From: Tragulus kanchil
Taxonomy: Eukaryota; Chordata; Mammalia; Artiodactyla; Tragulidae
Assembly (NCBI GenBank): GCA_022376925.1
Contig: JAIOJX010000003.1
Location: 37,625,874-37,689,873, forward strand
Direction of reading: 5' to 3'
Length of the DNA: 64,000 bases
The position numbers were made by a program, and so were the translations under genes. Below are positions 32,295 through 44,371 of the stretch, one piece after another. The notes under the pieces are model-generated. The model was not told the origin of the DNA, did not search any database, and saw only the letters and a program-made list of their open reading frames with translations. How positions within the stretch are numbered: position 1 is the first letter of the stretch; the number at the start of each line of letters is the position of its first letter.

Positions 32295-34558
32295 TTCCTG
32301 TATTCTGACTGTGGACATGCCATAGAAATGCATCAGACTCAGGTCATTGTTTCTCAAGGCAAAGCACACATTTGTGACCCTGGAATGTCCTGATGAAGAT
32401 GCTGTTCTTTCTAGCAAGCAATAGGGTCTTCCATTGGATATAACAAAGCCCCTTGAGAAGCCGTATGAACTTGACTGGCTGGCTATATATTCATCTCTGC
32501 TGATTAGTTTATCTTTTACAAATTATTTATTGGATTTTATGTATGCACTTGCTCTTAGAAGAAGAAACTGTATCCTCTGAAGAAAGGGAATACTATTTGT
32601 TCACCCATAGTGTTTGGGACCTTATTACAATAATTCTGTTCTGATTGAATATAAAGCCTTATCTCAAACGTACAGGTAGCAAGCTCTATCTAGACCATGC
32701 AGTCAGAATGACTGGACAGGGGGAAGCTGCCAGCTTGATCTTTAAAGAAGCTCTCCAGTTGGTTCTTAAGCATAGTGAAGTGAGAAATACTGATTTAGTG
32801 AACTTCAGCATAAATTCCTTTCCCCATATAACTGATTTACTGAACCCTTTTAACTTAGGTTGGCTGCTTGGCTGAGCCCACGATAGGTCTGCCTAGCCCT
32901 GGGGCACATTATCAAAACCTCGTTTATGATCATCCATCATCCTAATATGTCTTTATCTTGCCTTTCCTGACTTCCTTCAGTGGGTCCCAACATGTGTTGG
33001 AGAAAGGAATATCATTTATTGGGCAACTTCAGACCCCCAAAACAAATAAACAATATTCTCTGTCTTTAGCCTGGAAGTAGACAGTTCCTACCAGCTTACA
33101 CTGAACTAGAATCTATTATCCACGTCTGGCTATTGTCCTTCTAACAAAGAACTGCTGAACATCTTTGATGAGCCAAGTACTAAGCAAAGCATCATTGGTA
33201 ATACTAAGAAGTGCCAGAAACATCCTCAAAAGAGGTTACAAACAGCTGAATAGTGATACACACGAATTTGTAAGGAGCACTGGATCTGACACTGAGATGA
33301 TTCTATCCTGAGCTAGGCGTGACACTAGGAGGGCTTGAAGTCTTGACCATGGGATACTTGGGCACTGCGATGTTTTTTAAAAGGCTCACTGGAATTCCAA
33401 CACTTTTGCAAGTAGCATTATCAAATGGAATTCCTGTATTCTGACTGTGGACATGCCATAGAAATGCATCAGACTCAGGTCATTGTTTCTCAAGGCAAAG
33501 CACACATTTGTGACCCTGGAATGTCCTGATGAAGATGCTGTTCTTTCTAGCAAGCAATAGGGTCTTCCATTGGATATAACAAAGCCCCTTGAGAAGCCGT
33601 ATGAACTTGACTGGCTGGCTATATATTCATCTCTGCTGATTAGTTTATCTTTTACAAATTATTTATTGGATTTTATGTATGCACTTGCTCTTAGAAGAAG
33701 AAACTGTATCCTCTGAAGAAAGGGAATACTATTTGTTCACCCATAGTGTTTGGGACCTTATTACAATAATTCTGTTCTGATTGAATATAAAGCCTTATCT
33801 CAAACGTACAGGTAGCAAGCTCTATCTAGACCATGCAGTCAGAATGACTGGACAGGGGGAAGCTGCCAGCTTGATCTTTAAAGAAGCTCTCCAGTTGGTT
33901 CTTAAGCATAGTGAAGTGAGAAATACTGATTTAGTGAACTTCAGCATAAATTCCTTTCCCCATATAACTGATTTACTGAACCCTTTTAACTTAGGTTGGC
34001 TGCTTGGCTGAGCCCACGATAGGTCTGCCTAGCCCTGGGGCACATTATCAAAACCTCGTTTATGATCATCCATCATCCTAATATGTCTTTATCTTGCCTT
34101 TCCTGACTTCCTTCAGTGGGTCCCAACATGTGTTGGAGAAAGGAATATCATTTATTGGGCAACTTCAGACCCCCAAAACAAATAAACAATATTCTCTGTC
34201 TTTAGCCTGGAAGTAGACAGTTCCTACCAGCTTACACTGAACTAGAATCTATTATCCACGTCTGGCTATTGTCCTTCTAACAAAGAACTGCTGAACATCT
34301 TTGATGAGCCAAGTACTAAGCAAAGCATCATTGGTAATACTAAGAAGTGCCAGAAACATCCTCAAAAGAGGTTACAAACAGCTGAATAGTGATACACACG
34401 AATTTGTAAGGAGCACTGGATCTGACACTGAGATGATTCTATCCTGAGCTAGGCGTGACACTAGGAGGGCTTGAAGTCTTGACCATGGGATACTTGGGCA
34501 CTGCGATGTTTTTTAAAAGGCTCACTGGAATTCCAACACTTTTGCAAGTAGCATTATC
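32295..34558 (+). repeat. D12: direct tandem duplication, 1,136 bp unit
   Basis: Copy 1 is 32295-33422 and copy 2 is 33431-34558. Start 'ttcctgtattctgactgtgg', end 'aagtagcattatc'. Eight bases of filler (33423-33430) lie between. The copies look identical, including the 76-codon frame at 32645 and 33781, which has no recognisable domain. Confidence 0.97.
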
Positions 34559-34737
34559 GTAAAGCCACTTTAGGGGTGTAGGAGACAGAGTCACTGGCAC
34601 CAGGGAGGAGACATTTTATATTTTCTGACAGGGTTGAAATTGTGTTTCCACTGGTGCATAGCTGAGCCCATGTATAGCCTTGGAACTCTTCTTTTTTAGT
34701 TCTATTATCCATTTTTCTTCTTTTTTTTTTTATTTAT

Positions 34738-35036
34738 CTTTGGGAGGGTGGGGTGGGGGGGGAGGGGGATGGGCGGGCCACTTCTATTGGTCTTTCATTT
34801 CTTTATTTTCATCCGTCTTTGTTCTTTGGCTCCTGTGGGCCTCCCATCGCGGTGGCCTCTGTTGTCATAGAGCGCCGGCTCTGGGCGCACGGGCGCCAGA
34901 GCTCCGGCTCAGTAATTGGACACATCAGTCCAGCCACTCGGCAGCACGTGGGATCTTCCCAGGCCAGGGATCGAACCGGTGCCCCTTGCACTGCAAGGCG
35001 GTGTCCTTACCCACTGGACCACCAGGGGAAGCCCTT
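34738..35036 (-). mobile_element. Long CHR-2-like SINE, minus strand, with C-rich tail
   Basis: From 'ggaccaccaggggaagccc' (head, reverse complement) to 'gtggcc'/'gggcgggccacttctattgg' and a G-rich tract (C-rich on the element strand). It is CpG-rich and about 90% or more similar by eye to the plus-strand element at 41523, so it looks young. 'tttttcttct' flanks both sides as a likely target-site duplication. Copies: 35838-36136 (D13) and a partial one at 37079-37226 (D14). Confidence 0.88.
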
Positions 35037-35837
35037 TTTCTTCTATTCTATCCTTTTTAAACTTCTATTCAAGTTAGTGGTTCCCCATGTGAAAATGAGA
35101 TGGTAATTGTAACAGACAATGGAAAGAACACTAGTCTGAATGCTTTCCAGTTGGTGTGATTGAATGCTTCACATCTTGGCAATTCAGAGCAACGAGGGAT
35201 CTGTGTAGACTGATGCCTTTCCATCAGGATCTGCACTACCTTGCCCTTCAGAGCAACTGAGGGACATGCCCCAAAACAAATAAACAATATTCTCTGTCTT
35301 TAGCCTGGAAGTAGACAGTTCCTACCAGCTTACACTGAACTAGAATCTATTATCCACGTCTGGCTATTGTCCTTCTAACAAAGAACTGCTGAACATCTTT
35401 GATGAGCCAAGTACTAAGCAAAGCATCATTGGTAATACTAAGAAGTGCCAGAAACATCCTCAAAAGAGGTTACAAACAGCTGAATAGTGATACACACGAA
35501 TTTGTAAGGAGCACTGGATCTGACACTGAGATGATTCTATCCTGAGCTAGGCGTGACACTAGGAGGGCTTGAAGTCTTGACCATGGGATACTTGGGCACT
35601 GCGATGTTTTTTAAAAGGCTCACTGGAATTCCAACACTTTTGCAAGTAGCATTATCGTAAAGCCACTTTAGGGGTGTAGGAGACAGAGTCACTGGCACCA
35701 GGGAGGAGACATTTTATATTTTCTGACAGGGTTGAAATTGTGTTTCCACTGGTGCATAGCTGAGCCCATGTATAGCCTTGGAACTCTTCTTTTTTAGTTC
35801 TATTATCCATTTTTCTTCTTTTTTTTTTTATTTATCT

Positions 35838-36136
35838 TTTTGGTGGGGGGGGTGGGGAGGGAGGGGGGTGGGCGGGCCACTTCTATTGGTCTTTCATTTC
35901 TTTATTTTCATCCGTCTTTGTTCTTTGGCTCCTGTGGGCCTCCCATCGCGGTGGCCTCTGTTGTCATAGAGCGCCGGCTCTGGGCGCACGGGCGCCAGAG
36001 CTCCGGCTCAGTAATTGGACACATCAGTCCAGCCACTCGGCAGCACGTGGGATCTTCCCAGGCCAGGGATCGAACCGGTGCCCCTTGCACTGCAAGGCGG
36101 TGTCCTTACCCACTGGACCACCAGGGGAAGCCCTTT
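35838..36136 (-). mobile_element. Long CHR-2-like SINE, minus strand (second D13 copy)
   Basis: Same insertion as 34738-35036; the G-rich tract differs in length and composition. Confidence 0.88.
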
Positions 36137-38161
36137 TTCTTCTATTCTATCCTTTTTAAACTTCTATTCAAGTTAGTGGTTCCCCATGTGAAAATGAGAT
36201 GGTAATTGTAACAGACAATGGAAAGAACACTAGTCTGAATGCTTTCCAGTTGGTGTGATTGAATGCTTCACATCTTGGCAATTCAGAGCAACGAGGGATC
36301 TGTGTAGACTGATGCCTTTCCATCAGGATCTGCACTACCTTGCTTCTCATCCTGTGGTTGTTTTAGGCAGGTCTTCAGCCAACTCTCTAGACAGGAATCT
36401 CTCCAGTTTCATCCAAAGACAAAATAAATACTGAATCTTCAGTGAACACATGGTTATAAATGATTCTTCACTTTTATTACAAAGGAATTTTTTTTAATGC
36501 CTATACAATGCAAAATAATAGAAAACACACCATACAGGAAGAAGAAAAGGAAGATGCCCTTCATAACTTTGTACAGTGTTTAATACCTTGCTAATTTTTC
36601 GGTCATACATACTAGGCAAACACATTCTCATTATTTTCCATAAAGTGGAATTCTTTTGTGTATGCAGTTTCCAGTTTCATTATTTAAAATTTAACTCCAT
36701 ATTCTAAACATTTTCCCTATTTTTTAAATATTCACTCTGAATATTACTTTAATAACTAATAATGCCTTATTACATTTGAATGTAACACACTTTAGGTAAA
36801 CATTTCTCTATTGCTGGACATTTAAGTTATCTAGTTTCATGTGAGTAACACCATATAGTCGAGTGTGGCCAAATATACTTCAGAGTATTAAAATTTCCAG
36901 TCAAATGATCAAAATAATCATTTTGAAACAGAGCTAAAGGCTAGAAGCTGGCCAAGGGACTTGAAGTCTCAGCACCTCAGTGGTTAAAATTGTACAAAAT
37001 TGAGCAGCCTTAGAGAAGACAGTTCTGGGTTTTTAGTTGATGATAAAATGAGTACTGAAAAGTTTAAGTAGTCGCGAACGGGCGCCAGAGCTCCGGCTCA
37101 GTAATTGGACACATCAGTCCAGCCACTCGGCAGCACGTGGGATCTTCCCAGGCCAGGGATCGAACCGGTGCCCCTTGCACTGCAAGGCGGTGTCCTTACC
37201 CACTGGACCACCAGGGGAAGCCCTTTTTCTTCTATTCTATCCTTTTTAAACTTCTATTCAAGTTAGTGGTTCCCCATGTGAAAATGAGATGGTAATTGTA
37301 ACAGACAATGGAAAGAACACTAGTCTGAATGCTTTCCAGTTGGTGTGATTGAATGCTTCACATCTTGGCAATTCAGAGCAACGAGGGATCTGTGTAGACT
37401 GATGCCTTTCCATCAGGATCTGCACTACCTTGCTTCTCATCCTGTGGTTGTTTTAGGCAGGTCTTCAGCCAACTCTCTAGACAGGAATCTCTCCAGTTTC
37501 ATCCAAAGACAAAATAAATACTGAATCTTCAGTGAACACATGGTTATAAATGATTCTTCACTTTTATTAAAAAGGGAAATTTTTTTTAATGCCTATACAA
37601 TGCAAAATAATAGAAAACACACCATACAGGAAGAAGAAAAGGAAGATGCCCTTCATAACTTTGTACAGTGTTTAATACCTTGCTAATTTTTCGGTCATAC
37701 ATACTAGGCAAACACATTCTCATTATTTTCCATAAAGTGGAATTCTTTTGTGTATGCAGTTTCCAGTTTCATTATTTAAAATTTAACTCCATATTCTAAA
37801 CATTTTCCCTATTTTTTAAATATTCACTCTGAATATTACTTTAATAACTAATAATGCCTTATTACATTTGAATGTAACACACTTTAGGTAAACATTTCTC
37901 TATTGCTGGACATTTAAGTTATCTAGTTTCATGTGAGTAACACCATATAGTCGAGTGTGGCCAAATATACTTCAGAGTATTAAAATTTCCAGTCAAATGA
38001 TCAAAATAATCATTTTGAAACAGAGCTAAAGGCTAGAAGCTGGCCAAGGGACTTGAAGTCTCAGCACCTCAGTGGTTAAAATTGTACAAAATTGAGCAGC
38101 CTTAGAGAAGACAGTTCTGGGTTTTTAGTTGATGATAAAATGAGTACTGATGTTTAAGTAG
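35989..38161 (+). repeat. D14: direct tandem duplication, 1,090 bp unit
   Basis: Copy 1 is 35989-37071 and copy 2 is 37079-38161. Start 'cgggcgccagagctccgg', end 'gtttaagtag'. A 7-bp filler (37072-37078, 'tcgcgaa') sits at the join. The start also occurs at ~34,889, so D13 and D14 overlap. Small indels ('attacaaagg' versus 'attaaaaaggg') cancel out. Confidence 0.97.
37079..37226 (-). mobile_element. CHR-2-like SINE, cut at the D14 junction
   Basis: Only the head half of the 35838-36136 element; it begins exactly at the D14 junction. Confidence 0.88.
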
Positions 38162-38278
38162 GAGGAATTATTCCAGTCTGCACAGTATACTAAGTAAATA
38201 AGATATCTAGCAGATTAATGGTTGGTAGATAGGTTCAGATGAACGTCACTTTACCTTGATTAATGGCCTCCCAGTAAA

Positions 38279-38304
38279 AAACAAAACAAAACAAAACAAA
38301 ACAA
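38279..38304 (+). repeat. (AAAAC)n pentanucleotide repeat
   Basis: About five units of aaaac, copied at about 39,416-39,441 by D15. Confidence 0.85.
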
Positions 38305-39240
38305 TAATAGGCCCAACAGGAGTTTAATAATCTTTGTTTTTTTAAAAAGAGGGTCCTGCTCTGTCCCATGAGTAAAATTATTTAAATTCTCCCCTAAAAA
38401 TGATTGTATCAAATCATGTCATTTTTATTTTGGAAACTTCTAAAAGATATGAAAAGATGCATTTAATAAAACCCCCTTTTCGGAAATCATAATCAGCATT
38501 TATAACGCGAGAACAGCGATAGGAGGGAGAATTCTTTTCAGAAATAGAAAGAACAATGCCAAGTTTCTGATTTTCAAAGGAGTTTTTAAATAAGGCACAG
38601 AAATGAACTAGGGAAAAAAAAGTTAGGAAATTTTCTCAAGTTTCTCTCAAGTCAAAGAAAGTGTACTGTTGAATTTAATAGCATAAAGATTAGGCTTGGG
38701 TTTTTAAGATCTGCATGCTGAGATTACAAAACTCTATAAATCTTGTTTATAGTATGACCTGCAATATTTAAAATATTTTATTTCACTATGGAGGCCATGT
38801 TTGGTTGATTAAAATAAAGTCTTATGTTTATGCAAGTCTCCTGCCATAAATCAATGCAGACTCACTATTACAATTTATGAGAATAAATATGAAAGACCCT
38901 ACTACCCTCCTGATGTACATTCTTGAATGGCTTTCCTCCCTCCACAAGAAAAATTACATTTTTAGAATGCAAACTTTTAAAAATGCCTTTATTTTAAAAT
39001 TAGTGTGTCAATTCCTGCTATTTTATTTTGTAAACTTAAGACTGATGAAAAGATACTGTTCACAAAACCTCTTTAGAGAAATCAATCAAAGAACAATTGA
39101 GCATGTATATTATATATGCAAAATAGAACTTACACTTATGCTTATGGATGGCTTCTCCAATGATCGGAAATAAGGAAAACAGAAGTACTCTTTATAGTTA
39201 CATCCGTTTAACTTCCTTGACTCTATTTAATCTACAATAA
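38305..39240. other. AT-rich unassigned sequence (copied by D15)
   Basis: No family or gene recognised. The 98-codon frames at 38877 and 40013 have no recognisable domain. Confidence 0.45.
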
Positions 39241-40395
39241 TGAATAATGAATTCTGGGTTTTTAGTTGATGATAAAATGAGTACTGATGTTTAAGTAGGA
39301 GGAATTATTCCAGTCTGCACAGTATACTAAGTAAATAAGATATCTAGCAGATTAATGGTTGGTAGATAGGTTCAGATGAACGTCACTTTACCTTGATTAA
39401 TGGCCTCCCAGTAAAAAACAAAACAAAACAAAACAAAACAATAATAGGCCCAACAGGAGTTTAATAATCTTTGTTTTTTTAAAAAGAGGGTCCTGCTCTG
39501 TCCCATGAGTAAAATTATTTAAATTCTCCCCTAAAAATGATTGTATCAAATCATGTCATTTTTATTTTGGAAACTTCTAAAAGATATGAAAAGATGCATT
39601 TAATAAAACCCCTTTACGGAAATCATAATCAGCATTTATAACCCGAGAACAGCGATGGGAGGGAGAATTCTTTTCAGAAATAGAAAGAACAATGCCAAGT
39701 TTCTGATTTTCAAAGGAGTTTTTAAATAAGGCACAGAAATGAACTAGGGAAAAAAAAGTTAGGAAATTTTCTCAAGTTTCTCTCAAGTCAAAGAAAGTGT
39801 ACTGTTGAATTTAATAGCATAAAGATTAGGCTTGGGTTTTTAAGATCTGCATGCTGAGATTACAAAACTCTATAAATCTTGTTTATAGTATGACCTGCAA
39901 TATTTAAAATATTTTATTTCACTATGGAGGCCATGTTTGGTTGATTAAAATAAAGTCTTATGTTTATGCAAGTCTCCTGCCATAAATCAATGCAGACTCA
40001 CTATTACAATTTATGAGAATAAATATGAAAGACCCTACTACCCTCCTGATGTACATTCTTGAATGGCTTTCCTCCCTCCACAAGAAAAATTACATTTTTA
40101 GAATGCAAACTTTTAAAAATGCCTTTATTTTAAAATTAGTGTGTCAATTCCTGCTATTTTATTTTGTAAACTTAAGACTGATGAAAAGATACTGTTCACA
40201 AAACCTCTTTAGAGAAATCAATCAAAGAACAATTGAGCATGTATATTATATATGCAAAATAGAACTTACACTTATGCTTATGGATGGCTTCTCCAATGAT
40301 CGGAAATAAGGAAAACAGAAGTACTCTTTATAGTTACATCGTCTTCGTTTAAACTTCCTTGACTCTATTTAATCTACAATAATGAATAATGAATT

Positions 40396-40979
40396 TAAAA
40401 TGTATCAGCAGAGGGACAATGCTTAGTAAAGCAACAAGTTCAAATGGTTGATCTTTGAAAATGTGTATGTCTAGCTCTTAGAAATACACACTGGATTTGG
40501 AGTCTAGGTGTATGCTTGTTCCTCAGATAAATGTTCTGAACTCATTGTTGGGAGGTGTATTCTGTCATTTAGAAATAAGAAAAGAATAGAAGCTGCATAA
40601 ATAAGAAATATTACAGCTTGCCACCCACAATTTTCTCATCTATTGAACAAAACCATCAGGGAACTCTTCCTCCCCTTGTCTTAGAACATTTTTCATCTCT
40701 TTCCTCATATGTACATAACTCTGCTTCCAATATAGTCAGGGGGAAATAGCTAAGGGTTACGATGACTCTGCAGTTTGTCTCCTTAAGAGAAGATACGATT
40801 ATCACTAACCTCTAAGGGTTGAGAAGGACAGGATGGAAGGCAAAGAATAGACAAGACTGAGCAATTGAACCACACCAACATCATGAGAGAAACCTCCACT
40901 CCTGGAAGGGCTATTTGTGACTCTCAGATGTAAGTCAAAGGTAGTTTTTGAGTAACCCACACCACCTGTGACTGATGAT
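40396..40979. other. Single-copy stretch, nothing recognised
   Basis: No feature could be supported. Confidence 0.45.
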
Positions 40980-41166
40980 CTTAATACGTGGAATCTAGAA
41001 AAGTTGTGTAAACGATCCTATTTGCTAAGCAGAAATAAAAACGCAGATACAGAGAAAAAATATATGGATACCAAGGAGGAAGGGGAATGTGGGAGGGACT
41101 GGGAGAGTGTCATCATCACATAGACACTATTGATACTATGCCTAAAATTGATACTAATGAGAACAC

Positions 41167-41324
41167 AGCAGTTTCCGGGCATCTCAGCGGTAAAGAATCT
41201 GCCTGCTAATTCAGCCCATTCCAGTATTATTGCCTGAATTCCACAGACAGAGGAGCCTGGCTGGCTACAGTCCATGGGATCACAAAGAGTAGGACAAGAC
41301 TTAACGACTGAACACCCACAATGA
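41167..41324 (+). mobile_element. Bov-tA SINE inserted in the L1 3' UTR
   Basis: Head 'tttccgggcatctcagcggt', body 'ccagtattattgcctgaatt', tail 'caagacttaacgactgaaca'. 'aatgagaa' occurs on both sides as a likely target-site duplication. Confidence 0.88.
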
Positions 41325-41396
41325 GAAAATACCATATAGCACTACTTAATGCTCTGTGGTGACCTAAATAGGAAGGAAATCCAAAAGAGAGTGGAG

Positions 41397-41399
<3 letters not shown>

Positions 41400-41445
<46 letters not shown>

Positions 41446-41446
41446 C
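41400..41446 (+). repeat. (TA)n microsatellite in the L1 3' UTR
   Basis: About 22 TA units with one TG interruption, at the place where the L1 consensus has 'atatatgtatacgtatag'. Confidence 0.93.
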
Positions 41447-41522
41447 ACTTTGCTATACAGTAGAAATACAACATTATAAAGCAACTATAGCCAATAAAAA
41501 TTAATTTTAAAAGATGCAAACA

Positions 41523-41790
41523 GGGCTTCCCCTGGTGGTCCACTGGGTAAGGACACTGCCTTGCAGTGCAAGGGGCACCGGTTGGATCCCTAGCCTGGGA
41601 AGATCCCACGTGCCGCGGAGCGGCTGGACCCATGTGTCCAATTACCGAGCCGGAGCTCTGGAGCGAAAGCGCCCAGAGCCGGCGCTCTGTGACAACAGAT
41701 GCCACCGCGATGGGAGGCCCACAGGAGCCAGAGAACAAAGACGGATGAAAATAGAGAAATGAAAGACCAATAGAAGTGGCCCGCCTGCTC
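41523..41790 (+). mobile_element. Long CHR-2-like SINE, CpG-rich, with C-rich tail
   Basis: Head 'gggcttcccctggtggtcca', B-box region 'ggttggatccctagcctggg', 'gagccggagctctggagcg', 'ggaggcccacaggagcca' and a tail 'gtggcccgcctgctcccctc' followed by C-runs. Very close to the minus-strand element at 34738. Confidence 0.9.
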
Positions 41791-41976
41791 CCCTCCGTCC
41801 CCAACCAGACCCCCGTTCCCCACTCCCCCCAAAAAGATGTAACCAGTCTGATTTATATTTATTTTTCTTTCATATTATCCCAGAACTCCTGGAGTCCAAA
41901 GCAACTAAAAAAGACAGGATACTAGAAATGGTAACCCCTCTGGATTAGCAACTTTGATCACTATTTAGCATAACTT

Positions 41977-42240
41977 GGGCTTCCCTGGTGGCCCAATGGG
42001 TGAAAAGTCCATCTCGCAGTGCAGGGGAACCAGTTCGATCCCTGGCCAGGGAAGATCACATGTGCTGTGGAGCGGCTGGACCGGTGCGCCCAACTAAGAG
42101 CCTGTGCTCTGGAGCACATGCGCCCAGAGCCGGTGCTTGGCACCAAGAGAGGCCACTGCAATGGGAGGCCCACACAGGACAAAGAATAAAGATGGATGAA
42201 AATAAATAAATAAAAACCAATAAAAGAGGCCACAATTAAA
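41977..42240 (+). mobile_element. CHR-2-like SINE, A-rich tail
   Basis: Head 'gggcttccctggtggcccaa', 'ggttcgatccctggcc'-type B box, 'gcaatgggaggcccacacag' and tail 'aataaagatggatgaaaata'. It is the second element of this type within 450 bp in the same orientation. Its tail is repeated at 43281-43330 by D16. Confidence 0.9.
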
Positions 42241-44371
42241 AAAAAAAGAATGACTTATCTTTGTTTCCTCCTATTGTTTATATCCATCTTCCAAACCTAC
42301 TGAGTTCCTTAAATTTAGCTTGTCAATCTTTAAAAACTTTTAAAGTTTCCATCTGTTGTACAAATTTTCCCTTAGTGTTTAAACATTCTTTAAAAATGGC
42401 ATCATATTTACTTTGTGAATTTAATATTTCCTTTTTTTCCTTAAGTATAAAATTTTTAGTTTGTTATTTTTCTTCCTGCATTGTCTCTTTTATTTTGAGA
42501 CAGTGACACTGGCTGTTTACATTGTGTGGATGGTGTCTTTTTTTTTTTTTCTGGTGGTGTCTTTTTGTGTGCTTTGTCTTTCTTGTTAGACATAGTTTTC
42601 CTCAAATGTCTGTGGATTTCTGACGGACCTAAAGGTGAAGCAGTAAAGTTATGTGTCTGTCAGTTCAGCTATAATATTAAGGCATTCCCAAATCTATAGT
42701 TTTCTTTTTACTCTAGAGGAGGTTCTGAGTCTTCCGCCTTGATGGACAGGCCATCAGCTCATTCTGGGTGAGGGAAGAGAACTCACTCTTGGCATGTATA
42801 CTGTATCTCACTGCTTGGTGTCCCCAAGCCGGGACGCTCCTGGTACAACTTCTTTAGGGAGTAAAACTCATCCCTTGCAGGGATATGGTGTGGGAGGTGC
42901 TTGCTGTGATTGAATGCAGACTAGTCCCTCTGATTGGCCCGTGTATAGTGTCAGCCAGTCCTGTTTTCAGTCGCATATGTCTTAACTCAGTTTCCGGCAC
43001 ATCTTCCGCCTACAACCCTTAAAACTCCTGGGTTCCCAGGTGTGAATCATCTTGTTTCTTGTACTGGTTTCCATTGAGCCTTCCACCATGTTTGAATTTA
43101 CCCAGCATACTCAACTTATAGTGGAGTGTCTTTATTTTAAGAATAAAGGAAATATTCTAACCAGCCCTGAGCAGGATCTCTCAAGCCACTGGCCTCTCTG
43201 ATGAAGCTGCTCCCTCCTATCCTCTCTCCAATACCATGAAAGACTATTTTTACCTTGTTATCCACACAATACTGACACCAAGATGGATGAAAATAAATAA
43301 ATAAAAACCAATAAAAGAGGCCACAATTAAAAAAAAAAGAATGACTTATCTTTGTTTCCTCCTATTGTTTATATCCATCTTCCAAACCTACTGAGTTCCT
43401 TAAATTTAGCTTGTCAATCTTTAAAAACTTTTAAAGTTTCCATCTGTTGTACAAATTTTCCCTTAGTGTTTAAACATTCTTTAAAAATGGCATCATATTT
43501 ACTTTGTGAATTTAATATTTCCTTTTTTTCCTTAAGTATAAAATTTTTAGTTTGTTATTTTTCTTCCTGCATTGTCTCTTTTATTTTGAGACAGTGACAC
43601 TGGCTGTTTACATTGTGTGGATGGTGTCTTTTTTTTTTTTTCTGGTGGTGTCTTTTTGTGTGCTTTGTCTTTCTTGTTAGACATAGTTTTCCTCAAATGT
43701 CTGTGGATTTCTGACGGACCTAAAGGTGAAGCAGTAAAGTTATGTGTCTGTCAGTTCAGCTATAATATTAAGGCATTCCCAAATCTATAGTTTTCTTTTT
43801 ACTCTAGAGGAGGTTCTGAGTCTTCCGCCTTGATGGACAGGCCATCAGCTCATTCTGGGTGAGGGAAGAGAACTCACTCTTGGCATGTATACTGTATCTC
43901 ACTGCTTGGTGTCCCCAAGCCGGGACGCTCCTGGTACAACTTCTTTAGGGAGTAAAACTCATCCCTTGCAGGGATATGGTGTGGGAGGTGCTTGCTGTGA
44001 TTGAATGCAGACTAGTCCCTCTGATTGGCCCGTGTATAGTGTCAGCCAGTCCTGTTTTCAGTCGCATATGTCTTAACTCAGTTTCCGGCACATCTTCCGC
44101 CTACAACCCTTAAAACTCCTGGGTTCCCAGGTGTGAATCATCTTGTTTCTTGTACTGGTTTCCATTGAGCCTTCCACCATGTTTGAATTTACCCAGCATA
44201 CTCAACTTATAGTGGAGTGTCTTTATTTTAAGAATAAAGGAAATATTCTAACCAGCCCTGAGCAGGATCTCTCAAGCCACTGGCCTCTCTGATGAAGCTG
44301 CTCCCTCCTATCCTCTCTCCAATACCATGAAAGACTATTTTTACCTTGTTATCCACACAATACTGACACCA
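42190..44371 (+). repeat. D16: direct tandem duplication, 1,091 bp unit
   Basis: Copy 1 is 42190-43280 and copy 2 is 43281-44371. Start 'agatggatgaaaataaata' (inside a SINE tail), end 'atactgacacca'. The copies look identical. Confidence 0.97.
42250..43270. other. Unassigned sequence (copied by D16)
   Basis: No gene or repeat family recognised. The 81-codon frames at 42261 and 43352 are hydrophobic but lack any recognisable domain and arise from T-rich sequence. Confidence 0.4.

Larger units (their letters stand above)
34171..36343 (+). repeat. D13: direct tandem duplication, 1,098-1,099 bp unit
   Basis: Copy 1 is 34171-35244 and copy 2 is 35269-36343. Start 'ccccaaaacaaataaacaat', which also occurs at ~33,033, so D12 and D13 overlap. 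24 bp of filler (35245-35268). The main difference is in the G-rich tract (34,742-34,777 versus 35,839-35,875). Confidence 0.97.
38115..40395 (+). repeat. D15: direct tandem duplication, 1,136-1,137 bp unit
   Basis: Copy 1 is 38115-39251 and copy 2 is 39252-40395. Start 'ttctgggtttttagttgatg', also at 37,023, so D14 and D15 overlap. The word 'gaatt' is shared at junction and end. Differences: 'cccccttttcgg' versus 'cccctttacgg', and 'acgcgagaacagcgatagg' versus 'acccgagaacagcgatggg'. Confidence 0.97.
40980..41515 (+). mobile_element. Cetartiodactyl L1 3' UTR, interrupted by a Bov-tA and a (TA)n
   Basis: 'gtggaatctagaaaagttgt', 'tatggataccaaggaggaag', then after the SINE 'tgctctgtggtgacctaaat', 'ggaaggaaatccaaaagaga', (TA)n, 'cactttgctatacagtagaa' and 'gcaactatagccaataaaaa' follow the L1 3' UTR to its polyA-signal-like end. 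Confidence 0.85.

Noticed and set aside
32645..34011. 76-codon frames NIKPYLKR... at 32645 and 33781 as a conserved small protein
   Set aside because: Identity comes from D12; no domain, and flanking DNA is as conserved as the frame.
34680..36205. Gly-rich 117-126-codon frames (34680-35106, 35778-36205) as a gene family
   Set aside because: They read through the long CHR-2-like SINE and its G-rich tail on the wrong strand.
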